In this document: one piece after another, positions 33,894 through 43,181 of the stretch
Layout: every line of letters starts with the position of its first letter
Position numbering within the stretch: position 1 is the first letter of the stretch
Assembly: GCA_963575655.1 (NCBI GenBank)
Contig: CAUYTY010000133.1
Location: forward strand, 1-45,615
Length of the DNA: 45,615 bases
Reading direction: 5' to 3'
Source of the DNA: Gammaproteobacteria bacterium
Lineage (GTDB): Bacteria > Pseudomonadota > Gammaproteobacteria > CAIRSR01
Notes under the pieces: model-generated
Told to the model about the DNA's origin: nothing
What the model saw: the letters and a program-made list of their open reading frames with translations, nothing else
Database searches by the model: none
Program-made: the position numbers and the translations under genes

Positions 33894-36167
33894 TTAGGTA
33901 CGGATGACTAACTTTTTCTGTCGCGGTGGACGGAAGCTACGCAGACGATTGGCATTAGTCACCACGGTAATTGACGAGGCCGCCATCGCGGCGCCCGCGA
34001 TCATAGGATTAAGCAATATTCCGGTGAAGGGGTAAAGAATACCCGCAGCCACGGGAATGCCCAGGATGTTATAGAAAAAGGCCCCGAATAAGTTCTGACG
34101 AATATTATGGACGGTCGCGCGAGAGATATAGATAGCGTCTACCACGGCGTGCAGTGAACCGCTGAGGAGCGTGACATCGGCGCTTTCAATGGCGATATCG
34201 GTGCCCGAACCGACGGCGAACCCCAGGTCAGCACGGGCCAGGGCGGGAGCGTCGTTGATACCGTCGCCAACCATTGCCACGATCTCACCCTGGGCTTGGA
34301 GGTGTGCGACCTGTGCCGCCTTGTCGGCGGGTAGAACCTCAGCAAAAACTGTATCCACCCCCACCATCGCCGCGACGGCAGAGGCCGTTGCCTGCTGATC
34401 GCCGGTAAGCATAATCACCTTCAATCCAAGGACACGGAGACGTTCTACCGCCGCGCGCGCATCCCGTTTCACCGGGTCCGATACCGCTACCAACCCGGCG
34501 GCCTGTCCATCCAGCGCCAAAAACAGGGGCGTTTGAGCACTTGCGGCTAACGTAGCTGCGTGGGTGACCAGATCATCACCCAGTACTATGTTGCGTTCCT
34601 CCATGAGCCTACGATTACCGAAGGCAGCTACCACAACCCGTCCATCGCCCAATACCACTCGGCCTTCTACTCCACGTCCGGGTAGGGCCTGAAAATCTTC
34701 AACGAGCATCAATTCTCGTGGGGAACGCCCTTCCTCCGTTGATGTATCAAGAATTGCCTGTGCCAGGGGGTGTTCTGAGCCAACCTCCAGGCTTGCCGCA
34801 ATACGTAGCACCGAATCTTCGTTCCAATTGCTATTACCGCGCACGCTAGTGACCGTGGGACAACCAGTAGTAATGGTACCAGTTTTATCTAAAACCACGG
34901 TCGTGATGCGACCCGCTTGCTGTAATGCCTCGCCATTGCGGATAAGGATGCCATGTTCCGCCGCCCTACCTACCCCCACCATAATAGAAATAGGCGTAGC
35001 GAGTCCCAAGGCGCAAGGACAAGCAATAATGAGTACGGTCATGGCCGTTACCAGCGCATAGCTTATCCGTGGCTCTGGACCGAAATTAAACCAGGTAAGG
35101 AAGGTAAGGATTGCCACGATTAGCACAGTCGGCACAAATACTGAAGCGACTCGGTCCGCTAGACGACCAATCGCAGGTTTGGATTGTTGAGCGGTACGCA
35201 CCAATTCGATGATGTGCGCGAGTACCGTATCGCGACCAATGCGTTGGACCTGCATCAAAAAGGTACCAGATTGATTAATCGTACCTCCGACTACGGTACT
35301 GCCTTGCGTCTTTTTGACTGCAAAGGGCTCGCCGGAGAGCACCGATTCATCCACCATGGAATGGCCTTCCAGGACTATTCCATCCACCGGAATACGCTCA
35401 CCGGGACGCACTCGCAAAGTCTCATTGAGCCCAACATCAACGATAGGAATGTCTTGTTCTCGACCATCACGGACCACGCGTGCGGTACGAGGCTGTAGTC
35501 CAATCAGGTGGCGAATGGCCGACGAGGTACGACGCCGAGCCCGACCTTCGAGCCAATTCCCAAGGTTGATGAGCGTAATAATCACCGCCGCCGCCTCAAA
35601 ATAGGCATGTTGGGCAAGCGTGGGAACCTGCTCAGGGAATAGGACCACGGCCATCGAATAGACCCAGCCGGTCCCGGTACCCAAAGAGATCAACGTGTCC
35701 ATATTAGCGTTATGGTGTTGGAACGCACGCCACGCCCCGGTAAAGAAATGACTCCCGGAGTACACTAATACAAACAGGGTTGCGAGTCCGGCGAGTGGCC
35801 AGAAAATAAGCCCTGCTAGACTGGATAGATCCGGAGTCAGGTTGCTCATGCCCATGACCAATAATGGCAGTGCCACGACTGCACCCACCAATGTTTTGTG
35901 TAGCAGTCGGGCAGCGTAAATAGCCTCCTGGATTTCCTTTTCAGTCTCATCATCGAGACTGCGTAATTCGGCGGCGTCATAACCCGCCGCGCGCACCGCC
36001 GCCACTAAAGTTACCGCAGTCACGGTCCCGGTGATGGTCGCGGTATGTTCGGCAAAATTGACGGCAGCGATCTGCACCCCTGGAACGATGCGCAAGGCAT
36101 CCTCGACTGCGGCCACACAACCAGCGCAGCTCATACCTGAAACGGATAGACGGATAGGGTCGGTCAT
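33894..36167 (-). CDS. copA: Copper-translocating P1B-type ATPase
   Basis: A 757-residue Cu(I) efflux ATPase of the inner membrane. The single N-terminal heavy-metal-associated domain has [12 protein letters not shown] (CxxC) at about residues 10-22. The core shows eight hydrophobic segments, the intramembrane [10 protein letters not shown], the phosphorylation [18 protein letters not shown] of the nucleotide-binding domain, and [12 protein letters not shown]. Two actuator-domain glycines are in [11 protein letters not shown]. These match CopA/ActP rather than Zn/Cd pumps. It appears to be first in its transcript. A CueR-type operator was not evident upstream. Small membrane ORFs lie downstream. 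Confidence 0.96.
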   Translation of the reverse strand: MTDPIRLSVSGMSCAGCVAAVEDALRIVPGVQIAAVNFAEHTATITGTVTAVTLVAAVRAAGYDAAELRSLDDETEKEIQEAIYAARLLHKTLVGAVVALPLLVMGMSNLTPDLSSLAGLIFWPLAGLATLFVLVYSGSHFFTGAWRAFQHHNANMDTLISLGTGTGWVYSMAVVLFPEQVPTLAQHAYFEAAAVIITLINLGNWLEGRARRRTSSAIRHLIGLQPRTARVVRDGREQDIPIVDVGLNETLRVRPGERIPVDGIVLEGHSMVDESVLSGEPFAVKKTQGSTVVGGTINQSGTFLMQVQRIGRDTVLAHIIELVRTAQQSKPAIGRLADRVASVFVPTVLIVAILTFLTWFNFGPEPRISYALVTAMTVLIIACPCALGLATPISIMVGVGRAAEHGILIRNGEALQQAGRITTVVLDKTGTITTGCPTVTSVRGNSNWNEDSVLRIAASLEVGSEHPLAQAILDTSTEEGRSPRELMLVEDFQALPGRGVEGRVVLGDGRVVVAAFGNRRLMEERNIVLGDDLVTHAATLAASAQTPLFLALDGQAAGLVAVSDPVKRDARAAVERLRVLGLKVIMLTGDQQATASAVAAMVGVDTVFAEVLPADKAAQVAHLQAQGEIVAMVGDGINDAPALARADLGFAVGSGTDIAIESADVTLLSGSLHAVVDAIYISRATVHNIRQNLFGAFFYNILGIPVAAGILYPFTGILLNPMIAGAAMAASSITVVTNANRLRSFRPPRQKKLVIRT

Positions 36168-36551
36168 TGGAGGAGTAGAATGTTCTAGCAGCTATTGAGT
36201 AACAAATTTCTAGCGGAAAAAATCAGTGACTAGATTTCTGATCAGACAGACAATGGATACATTTTATTGTTGCTGGCGTTCTTACTGGTGAGGCGGATTG
36301 CAACCTTGAAGTGCAACAGACGAATTAGCCAATTGTAATTCATTATTGAATACCTCAAAAGAAGTTTTGAATCCGTAGGCCACCGACGTGAAACTGCGCA
36401 GGAATGGGGCATAACCGCAGTAGGAAACCCAGCATTATGCTGCGTTAAGAGCGTTGGGCTTCCTACATCAGCCAAATCTACTTTCTGCCTTCTGCGGAAC
36501 TCTACGCTGGTGGCTGGTCAGCGACACTGTTCCTTCGCTCATAGAGAGACA
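36168..36551. other. Gene-free interval upstream of copA
   Basis: Contains an ORF-like stretch on the minus strand (36242-36475) whose translation (GFPTAVMPHSCAVSRR) is a common artefact of repeated DNA rather than a gene. No terminators, tRNAs or recognised repeats besides short palindromes. Confidence 0.4.
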
Positions 36552-36577
36552 CAAAAAAGCCCGCAGTAACGCGAGCT
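36552..36577 (-). terminator. Rho-independent terminator
   Basis: On the minus strand AGCTCGC-GTTACT-GCGGGCT forms a 7-bp stem (one G-U pair) with a 6-nt loop, followed directly by six T residues. This is the clearest intrinsic terminator in the window. No protein gene ends near it: the nearest upstream gene on that strand (SulP) stops 465 bp away, so it may terminate an RNA gene in 36600-37040. Confidence 0.85.
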
Positions 36578-36600
36578 TGTAGACTTCTACCGACTATCGT

Positions 36601-37011
36601 GGAGGACTATTTCATGCCCCGGAGGCCGGACTCGAACCATGGCACACCAGCTATTGTACAGCTCTGTTGGGACAACTTAGAACTCCGATTACCGGCTACG
36701 CCAACATCCCACCAGCATTGAAACTGTCCAACACCCGCGTGCCGGCAGTGTACCATCTCCCTGAACCTCTTCCACCTACTGGCCCACTCAAGCCCGCCCT
36801 TCCGGCAATAACCATACACATAGTGTGGACCGTTCTAAATCATTCCCTACCCCCTGCCGTTCGCCACAGGCACAAAATCGAACGCCACGCGCCAGTTGGA
36901 GGAAACTCCTATCGCGGTACGTTGACGTGATGAAGCACGTCGATACCCTCATCGATAGGTTGGTGCAACATTCTCTCTGTAAATTCCAACTCACCGGTTA
37001 CAGATCTCCGC
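36601..37011 (-). ncRNA. Candidate non-coding RNA or tRNA-derived relic
   Basis: Minus-strand sequence with no protein family, ending 24 bp or so before the terminator at 36552-36577. Near its 3' end (36615-36645) is GTGCC-AT-GGTTCGAGTCC, then GGCCTCCGGGGCA. This closely resembles the T-arm and acceptor end of a Leu- or Ser-type tRNA, with two extra bases in the T stem and no encoded CCA. I could not fold an upstream cloverleaf or find tmRNA, RNase P, 6S or SRP RNA signatures. It may be a decayed tRNA, an old integration site or an unknown RNA. Confidence 0.3.
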
Positions 37012-37040
37012 GTGGGCAAACGGTGAGACCATTTGCCCAC
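37012..37040 (-). terminator. Hairpin at the SulP 3' end
   Basis: GTGGGCAAA (37012-37020) and TTTGCCCAC (37032-37040) form a perfect 9-bp stem with an 11-nt loop, immediately after the SulP stop codon at 37042. It lacks a T-tract, so it may stabilise the mRNA rather than terminate it. Confidence 0.5.
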
Positions 37041-37041
37041 C

Positions 37042-38847
37042 CTACCGAGCTAGATTGGGTGGGGCGTTATTCGATAAGTTTTCAGCGCAACGAATGGCAC
37101 AAATGGTCGAATTCGGGACGGCCGATTGGGAACGGCAGAGCATGTCCTCGCCCAATTCCTGGATCAATCCTGCCCGCTCGAACGTTTCATAGGCATCCTG
37201 CGTTATTTCCGCCAAAATCAAATGACCACCGTGGGTACGGGCCTCACGCGCCACCAAAGCAATTGCCCCGGCACAGGTAACATCTAGGTGATAGGCATGG
37301 GCAAGATTCAGTACCAGAAAGCGTGTCCCCCGCCATAAAATCCTCTTTAGATCGTACTCCAAATTGGTTGCACCGGCAAAGAAGAGTTCTCCACGTAGGA
37401 CGACCGCCATTATTTCGGGATAGTGTAGACGGTTGAGCGGGGCTTCGGACCAACTACCATCGGGTGCCTCTTCGAGCGACATCAATATAAAATTCTCCGC
37501 CCGCCGTAACGTCATGAAGAGCGCCACGGCAATTCCCAAAAATAATGCAGACTCCAGGCGCTGCACGAACAACACACTGCCCAGGGTGGTCAGTAGCGCC
37601 ACTCGATCTGCGGTGGTAGCCTGTATTAGTCGTTTGAGTTGTGTGACGTTGACCAATTTGAGGCCCACATAGATAAGTGTCCCAGCCAACGCCGGGATAG
37701 GAATATGGTTCGCAACGTGGGCAAATAGAAATACGATGCCAAGCACCAAGATACCGGAGAATATGACGGAAACCCGCGTCGCTGCACCGGATTCGAAAAT
37801 CACCGCTGTGCGGGTAAATGAACCAGAAGAGGCAAAACCTCCGACCAGTGCTACACCGATATTACAAATCCCTTCGCCGATCAATTGACGGCTGGCGCCG
37901 AAGGGATGACCCACGCGGTCTGCCAGCATCTTGCCGATGGCGATGGCTTCCAGTGAGCCGAGTAGGCTAATCGCAATTACACTATCGAACAGATAAGGCA
38001 GTTCAGAAAAGTTAATTTCAGGCCAGACAATCTGCGGAATTTGACGTGTGATTGGCTGAATATCCTGTACCAATTTGACGCCGGCCTCAGCTCCTCTCCA
38101 GTCCATGAGATAGGTGATCAGAGTTGCCGTAATGACGGCCAGAAACGGCACAGGAAACCGCTGCCGGAGATATGGTCCGAACCCATGGAACCCCCAAATC
38201 AGCAGCAATGTCCCCCCCCCCACCACCACGGATAATCCATGCACCTGATGGAGAGAGGCCAGCGTACGCAAAAAATCGTACAGGCAATTGTGCGCAGGAG
38301 CCCACCCCCAAAGACTCGTCACCAACTTTTCTTTCTCAATACCCAATACGGCCGGAAGCTGATTGGTTGCAATATAGATCCCCGCGCCGGCGGTGAACCC
38401 CGCTACCACTGGATCACTCACGAAACGAATCAGTCTACCGAGCCGAAATATTCCGGCGATAATCTGAACCGTGCCCACCATAAGCGTCAACAGGATAATT
38501 TGCTGAAGGGGATTTCCCTTTCCTGCATATAATGCAAAATTAGCCGCCAACATCACCGAAATGGCATTGGTCGGGCCATTGACCAGAAACTCCGAACTAC
38601 CGCCAAGCGCACCAAGGATCGAAGCTACCACTGCGGTGGTAATTCCCACTGCCGGTGGAAAACCTGCAATAAGCGCGTAAGCCATAGCCTGGGGAATAGT
38701 AAACAAGGCCACGGTCAAACCTGCAATAAGATCCCGCCGCCCAATGTCCCGATTATAATTATGGAAGACGGGAAATCGTGGAAACCACCATGCCGGTCTT
38801 ATGTGTTTATACCAGCCATCAAATGCTTTCCTCATAGATAGACTCAA
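37042..38847 (-). CDS. SulP-family anion transporter with STAS domain
   Basis: A 601-residue SLC26/SulP inner-membrane transporter. The N-terminal signature is LIAGLTVALFTIPQAMAYAL. About 12 hydrophobic segments (about 40-440) include GLYTG-equivalent AGFPPAVGITTAVVAS, the anion-site region and GGFASSGSFTRTAV. The cytoplasmic STAS domain (about 465-575) contains LVLNLAHAYHLDVTCAGAIAL. The family carries sulfate, bicarbonate or other anions. In a sulfur-oxidising or autotrophic host either is plausible, but the sequence does not decide. The gene appears monocistronic. ATG 38835 is an alternative start. Confidence 0.93.
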   Translation of the reverse strand: MSLSMRKAFDGWYKHIRPAWWFPRFPVFHNYNRDIGRRDLIAGLTVALFTIPQAMAYALIAGFPPAVGITTAVVASILGALGGSSEFLVNGPTNAISVMLAANFALYAGKGNPLQQIILLTLMVGTVQIIAGIFRLGRLIRFVSDPVVAGFTAGAGIYIATNQLPAVLGIEKEKLVTSLWGWAPAHNCLYDFLRTLASLHQVHGLSVVVGGGTLLLIWGFHGFGPYLRQRFPVPFLAVITATLITYLMDWRGAEAGVKLVQDIQPITRQIPQIVWPEINFSELPYLFDSVIAISLLGSLEAIAIGKMLADRVGHPFGASRQLIGEGICNIGVALVGGFASSGSFTRTAVIFESGAATRVSVIFSGILVLGIVFLFAHVANHIPIPALAGTLIYVGLKLVNVTQLKRLIQATTADRVALLTTLGSVLFVQRLESALFLGIAVALFMTLRRAENFILMSLEEAPDGSWSEAPLNRLHYPEIMAVVLRGELFFAGATNLEYDLKRILWRGTRFLVLNLAHAYHLDVTCAGAIALVAREARTHGGHLILAEITQDAYETFERAGLIQELGEDMLCRSQSAVPNSTICAIRCAENLSNNAPPNLAR

Positions 38848-38944
38848 TTTTGCTCCCTATGCTCGTTTTCCGGGGATTACAGAAAAGTCACTTGGTCATC
38901 AGGTGATGACGGCCACAAAAGAAATCACATGTCTAACGCCATGA

Positions 38945-39238
38945 TATCAAAACGGCTTCTTCGTCCATATCACCAAAGAACGACAGGATCTAAAACAAAC
39001 CGCCACCTATATTGGAAGACCTGCCCGGCGTCCTCCTTTATCGGAAATCCGCATGAAGGATTATACCGGTGGGCTTGTCACCTTTGAGTTCAGGGATCAT
39101 CTGAACAACGGTGAAAAAGTGCTTCACACCTTGAAAACCACCGAGTTCGTCAGGAATATGGCTCAACACATTCCGCCTCATTATGTCAACGTCATTCGGC
39201 ATTATGGTTTACTGGCCGGTCGAGCAAAAACTTCCTAA
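38945..39238 (+). pseudogene. IS91-like (Y2) transposase, C-terminal fragment
   Basis: An open frame of 97 codons preceded in frame by TGA. The text YQNGFFVHITKERQDLKQTA, then TYIGRPARRPPLSEIRMKDY, DHLNNGEKVLHTL and PPHYVNVIRHYGLLAGRAK match the C-terminal part of Y2/IS91-like transposases (PF04986). The N-terminal zinc-binding and catalytic Tyr regions are absent from the upstream sequence. It is a dead remnant. The reading frame itself is unbroken across 38945-39238. Confidence 0.85.
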
Positions 39239-39576
39239 AAAAAAATCACCGCCACACTGCTCAGTATCCTCGCTAACATTCAAACAACAAAGACTTGGGG
39301 GCCTTTCGAGGAGAAGATCCATTAGTTTGCAAGAGTTGTAACAGGGCCATGGATTTTTTTCTAATCACATTTCCACGTCCGTTCGCTTGATCAAGGAAAG
39401 ATTCCAATCCATTTTTCCTAACTGTCACTTATTCGCAGGTTCGCCGCGCCTTTTTTCTTATTCTTCTCTATTTCGCGAGAAACACCTTATTTTTCAATAA
39501 CTTATAATCCGACCTTTACAACAATCTAGCCCATATTTACTTTCTAACAGAAAATGATTAATAACCTGGTAATTAG

Positions 39577-39670
39577 TTAACCCAAGTTGCTACCTACGCG
39601 GTGAGAAACGAAAAAGCCCCTCTCCCCCGGGAGAGGGGAGAAAAGCGCGCTAGGTAGCAACTTGGGTTAA
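39577..39670. repeat. Family A element, best complete copy
   Basis: Perfect 20-bp inverted ends, TTAACCCAAGTTGCTACCTA (39577-39596) and TAGGTAGCAACTTGGGTTAA (39651-39670). They enclose gcggtgagaaacgaaaaagc, a perfect hairpin cccctctcccccgggagagggg, and gagaaaagcgcgc. It is 94 bp in total. The TTAA at each end may be the target duplication. It has no coding capacity, so it would need a transposase in trans if mobile. Confidence 0.92.
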
Positions 39671-39733
39671 TTATTATTCTATCCATCGTTTCTTTGTTTT
39701 TCTGACACATATTAAGTATCAATAGGCTTGGCT

Positions 39734-40810
39734 TTATGGCTCGGCATGATATTCTAGTACCCCAGGAGTTCTGGGCCAGAAGGTAATAACCACCTGAACC
39801 AGAGTTGCCAAAGGAATAGCAAAGAAAATTCCCCAAAAACCCCAGATCCCACCAAAAAAGAGAACGGCAATCATAATGGCCACTGGATGCAGATTGACTG
39901 CCTCAGAAAACATCAGGGGAACAATAATATTTCCGTCAATAATCTGGATTATGCTATAGACCACCATCACCCACAGAAAATCGCTACCCCAGCCCCACTG
40001 GAAGTAACCAATAAAGATTACGGGTATCGTTACCACTACTGCCCCAACGTAAGGAATAATGACGGATAGCCCCACCAGGAAGGAAAGTAGTGGAGCATAA
40101 TTAAGATCTAATGTCGCAAAAGCGATGTAGGTAGCAGACCAAACAAGCAGTACCTCTAACAACTTACCACGTACATAATTTCCAATTTGCTCATTCATCT
40201 CCTCCCAGACCTTGGCGGCCAGCCGCCGTTCTTTCGGTAAAAGGCTGGCGACATAACCAAGAATGAGAGCCTTGTCTTTAAGAAAAAAGAAGACTAGAAA
40301 CGGTACCAAAAAGAAATAGAGTGAGAGCAGAATGAGTCCCTGGATCGAGGCCAAGGATAGCGAGAGAACCCCCTGACCAAGATCACTCAAGGCCGTGCGC
40401 ATGGTCTCCATTACCACCTTAACCTGATTGGCGCTGATCAAGTCTGGGTACTTTTCGGGCAATAGCAGTAGAATCTGTTGGCCCTGCGTGATCATATCGG
40501 GAACCTGTTGCGCAAGCTGGGAAAGTTGACGAGAAAAGAGCGGCAACAATCCAAAAAGCAGGAAAAACAAGCTCATCATGAATAACATGAAGACCAGTAG
40601 AACGGCAATCATGCGCGGTATCCGAATAAACTCCATGGGGCGCACTAATCCTTCCAAGAGATAGGCTACAACGATCGAGGCGAGTACTGGCGCAAGAATC
40701 TTGCCAAGATTCAGAACCACGGCAAAACCGATCAGCAACAGTGCTGCCAGAATAACAGCTTGAGGATCCGAGAAATAACGGTGAAACCAACCACGCAGCA
40801 CTTTGATCAT
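39734..40810 (-). CDS. AI-2E/PerM-family permease
   Basis: A 358-residue inner-membrane protein of the AI-2E transporter family (PF01594). Two N-terminal hydrophobic segments, a soluble loop of about 100 residues (roughly 75-160), then five or six further segments. GLSVIIPYVGAVVVTIP and HPVAIMIAVLFFGGIWGFWGIFFAIP are family signatures. Members include TqsA, PerM and Na+/H+ antiporters, so autoinducer transport should not be assumed. Its start overlaps the stop of the upstream gene by 4 bp (ATGA), making it the last gene of a coupled three-gene operon headed by a LysR regulator. Confidence 0.92.
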   Translation of the reverse strand: MIKVLRGWFHRYFSDPQAVILAALLLIGFAVVLNLGKILAPVLASIVVAYLLEGLVRPMEFIRIPRMIAVLLVFMLFMMSLFFLLFGLLPLFSRQLSQLAQQVPDMITQGQQILLLLPEKYPDLISANQVKVVMETMRTALSDLGQGVLSLSLASIQGLILLSLYFFLVPFLVFFFLKDKALILGYVASLLPKERRLAAKVWEEMNEQIGNYVRGKLLEVLLVWSATYIAFATLDLNYAPLLSFLVGLSVIIPYVGAVVVTIPVIFIGYFQWGWGSDFLWVMVVYSIIQIIDGNIIVPLMFSEAVNLHPVAIMIAVLFFGGIWGFWGIFFAIPLATLVQVVITFWPRTPGVLEYHAEP

Positions 40811-41172
40811 GGCCCTGAACTCTCCTCAGCTTGTTCACTACGCCACTGCTTGAAATTACGTTCGAACAATACCTCCAATTCGTTGATCACCTCGCTTAAG
40901 GGACGCCCCTCCATAAGATGGGCCGTCATGAGAATTGAGGTTTCATTGAATAGGCGTGCCTGATCGAGCATCGGATAGGTGGCCGATAGGCGTTTAATCG
41001 CCCCAATAGCACTCTCTGTGGGAGGGCGAGGAATTGGCAGTGGGGTATTGGGAATAGCGCGTTGTTTGTTAGCTCGACTATAGAGAAATTCGGTAAAAGC
41101 GAGCAACATTTCCTGCTGGCTATCTTCCAAGCCATCAAATAGACGCAGCAATTTCTTCTTGGTAGGAGTCAT
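40807..41172 (-). CDS. Conserved hypothetical protein between LysR and PerM genes
   Basis: A 121-residue soluble protein. It starts with a helical segment (LLRLFDGLEDSQQEMLLAFT EFL), followed by a proline-rich linker (IPNTPLPIPRPPTES), then AIGAIKRLSATYPMLDQAR and HLMEGRPLSEVINELE. No domain of known function is recognisable. The ATGA overlaps on both sides (41169-41172 with the LysR gene and 40807-40810 with the PerM gene) imply the three proteins are made together in near-equal amounts. A small partner or regulator of the permease is a possibility, but is inference. Confidence 0.85.
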   Translation of the reverse strand: MTPTKKKLLRLFDGLEDSQQEMLLAFTEFLYSRANKQRAIPNTPLPIPRPPTESAIGAIKRLSATYPMLDQARLFNETSILMTAHLMEGRPLSEVINELEVLFERNFKQWRSEQAEESSGP

Positions 41173-42122
41173 GGGCGCGGGAGCAAACCTACTTCGGCCG
41201 GTGTGGCAGGACCAGCCACTTGGGTAAGGTGGCTACGACAGTAGCGACGCGCAAATTCCAAAAGTTCATCAACTGCCCGCATCCGGAATTTTAAGCGCTG
41301 ATGAACGAAAGAAAATGGCCTACTCAGCGGCGGGTCCAACGGGATAGCCACGAGGCTCCCTAGGCGCAATTCCTTCTGAATCGTCGTTTTGGAAACAATG
41401 GAGATCCCCATACCAGCCTCTACCGTTCCCTTAATAGATTCCGGGCTGCCCAATTCCATGACGATGCGAAGATCCGACAGATGCATTCCTAACTTTCCCA
41501 GATATTCGATGATGACGTCTAAGGTGCCCGACCCTTCCTCGCGACAGATATAAGAGTGATCCCGCAGATCCATCATACTCAGCGCCGTAGACTGGGCCAA
41601 TTCATGACCGGGAGGCATGATGACTACCAATTCGTCGCGACCACATGATTCCACCACGAGGTTTCGATTTGGTACAATCGCCTCAACTACTCCCAAGTCG
41701 ATGACATTATTCTCGACCATGGAAACGATGCCCTCGGTGTTGGATACTTTGAGCCGTACGGTAACATTGGGGTGTTTAAGCTTGAAATCACCGAGGAGCG
41801 TCGGGAGCATATATTCCGCCACGGTAGTACTCGCCCCAATGGCGAGTATTCCACTAATCTCCCCGGTCAATTCGCGCACACTGTTTTCCATCTCTCGATA
41901 AAGTTCAAAGATGTTGTCAGCGTAGGTGTAGACTCGTTCCCCTGCGGGAGTCAGGGTTATGCGGTTGTGGGTACGATCGAAGAGGCGGGTATTGAAGTAC
42001 TCCTCAAGTTGTCGGACCTGAAAGGTAACTGCAGGCTGCGTCATGTGCAGGGCGTCGGCTGCCTTGGTAAAGCTCAGTAACCGAGCAACGGTATGGAACA
42101 CCTGGAGTCTGCGGTCGGCCAT
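41169..42122 (-). CDS. LysR-family transcriptional regulator (CysL/CbbR-like)
   Basis: A 317-residue LTTR. The N-terminal winged helix-turn-helix is RLQVFHTVARLLSFTKAADA with LHMTQPAVTFQVRQLEEYF. The linker helix and effector domain (about 90-295) include ILAIGASTTVAEYMLP, SNTEGIVSMVENNVIDLGVV and REEGSGTLDVIIEYL. The DNA-binding helix and the SGTLD pocket are close to CysL/CbbR-type regulators. The ligand cannot be set. It heads the operon with the unknown protein and PerM. LTTRs often regulate a divergent gene, but none lies upstream. AGGGG is 8 nt before the ATG. Confidence 0.92.
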   Translation of the reverse strand: MADRRLQVFHTVARLLSFTKAADALHMTQPAVTFQVRQLEEYFNTRLFDRTHNRITLTPAGERVYTYADNIFELYREMENSVRELTGEISGILAIGASTTVAEYMLPTLLGDFKLKHPNVTVRLKVSNTEGIVSMVENNVIDLGVVEAIVPNRNLVVESCGRDELVVIMPPGHELAQSTALSMMDLRDHSYICREEGSGTLDVIIEYLGKLGMHLSDLRIVMELGSPESIKGTVEAGMGISIVSKTTIQKELRLGSLVAIPLDPPLSRPFSFVHQRLKFRMRAVDELLEFARRYCRSHLTQVAGPATPAEVGLLPRP

Positions 42123-42681
42123 CGTGATATGCCCCTATAAAAAACCAAAATTACCTATAAAAGAAATTATTATAACAGTATCCTGTCTATGGGGAAGACA
42201 TCCGTTGGGGCTGGTCTGCGCCGATAAGAGTTATAAGTAGATTTAATGATCTGTTGTTAGCGGTCAGGAGATTTTCTGAAACAATAAGTTATTAACTCAC
42301 TGGCCCAAGTTGTCAGCTATTCATCATTCCGATAGGGATTGCCGGAATCCAGGGCACAGGAACGCAAGTCACCGACAAATCCCACCCGTAGCTTCTGGAT
42401 TCCAGCAATTCCTGCCGGAAGGGCGGTTGAATGGGGCCATAGGTATACCAATTACACTTAAAAGGTTCCTTATGCTGGGCGGTAATACTAACTCAAAGTT
42501 CATTAACGTTAGCATAACGTAAACCTCCAACTTATTGAACCTCAGGTGAGTTTTTCGTATCTCAAGAAAAACGAGAAATGAACTCTGACAGTGGTCAATA
42601 TAACTGATAAAGAACATTTCTGCATATAATTGATATAGCAACTTGAGTTATCTTAAGAACGCAAGTCAGCCGAGATAAAAA
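42123..42681. other. Intergenic repeats upstream of the mod remnants
   Basis: Contains a family A-like end (ggcccaagttgtcagctatt, about 42302-42320), a family B pair (42325-42425) and ataccaattacacttaaaag at about 42444-42463. The last is related to ataccaattacaattaaacg at 12268-12287, at the break of the response regulator. No gene. Confidence 0.5.
42325..42425. repeat. Family B REP-like element, full copy
   Basis: Left arm TCATTCCGATAGGGATTGCC and right arm GATTCCAGCAATTCCTGCCG GAAGGGCGG, as inverse arms separated by about 45 bp of unique DNA. Layout as at 21316-21414. Confidence 0.7.
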
Positions 42682-43180
42682 ATGGGGAAGTTTATAGATT
42701 TATTGGTCACATTGATTATTCTTGCATCGACTGCCGGTTGTTTTTGTACAGAAGAGGCAGATGTGGCCGTTGCCTCTAATTATGGGATCCTTACCAAAGG
42801 TAAGTTTTATACACCTTATCACCACTAATCAAAAAAATCTCCCCCCTATAGCGCCGCTGCGTTACAGGTTCCAGAGAAGTTAGGGCTACGGGAACGATTA
42901 GAGACCAAACGCGTCGAGGGAGAAAATATTGCTCAGACCTACCAGTTTATCGCTGCGGGCAATGCTGAATTAAGTTCTGTGGCCTTGCCCCAGGTCTATG
43001 GTGTGGCGAAAACGGGGACTATTATAGATTATACCACAGGATTTCTACCATTCTATCGTACAACAGGCCGTCGTCCCTACCGTTGGCCAAGAGAACGGCA
43101 CGGATCGCACCTTTTTGGCATACTTGAAGGGAGAAAATACGTGCACGGTAATTCGTAATTATGGTTATGGCCTACCCTAA
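42682..43180 (+). pseudogene. modA: Molybdate-binding protein ModA, decayed
   Basis: Periplasmic receptor of the molybdate ABC transporter, in three pieces. From ATG 42682: a signal peptide (LLVTLIILASTAGC) and the mature start EADVAVASNYG, closed by TAA at 42826. From about 42853: AAALQVPEKLGLRERLE and EGENIAQTYQFIAAGNAELS, the hinge region of ModA. In another frame to TAA at 43178: HSIVQQAVV...FLAYLKGENTC TVIRNYGYGLP, the family's C-terminal signature. A large internal part is missing and at least one frameshift lies between 43000 and 43090. It cannot produce a functional protein. Confidence 0.85.
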
Positions 43181-43181
43181 A

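Larger units (their letters stand above)
38848..39733. other. Interval with transposase fragment and repeat, no intact gene
   Basis: Holds the Y2 transposase fragment (38945-39238), a low-complexity A/T-rich stretch (39239-39576) with no coding signal, and the family A element at 39577-39670. Confidence 0.6.

Noticed and set aside
36242-36475. Open frame of 77 codons on the minus strand upstream of copA
   Set aside because: The translation GFPTAVMPHSCAVSRR is of a type commonly produced by repeated non-coding DNA. There is no ribosome site or domain.
36607-36819. Open frame of 70 codons on the minus strand ending in the tRNA-like block
   Set aside because: The frame ends inside the tRNA-like 3' segment, and its composition (many Trp, Arg and Gly) fits structured non-coding DNA better than protein.
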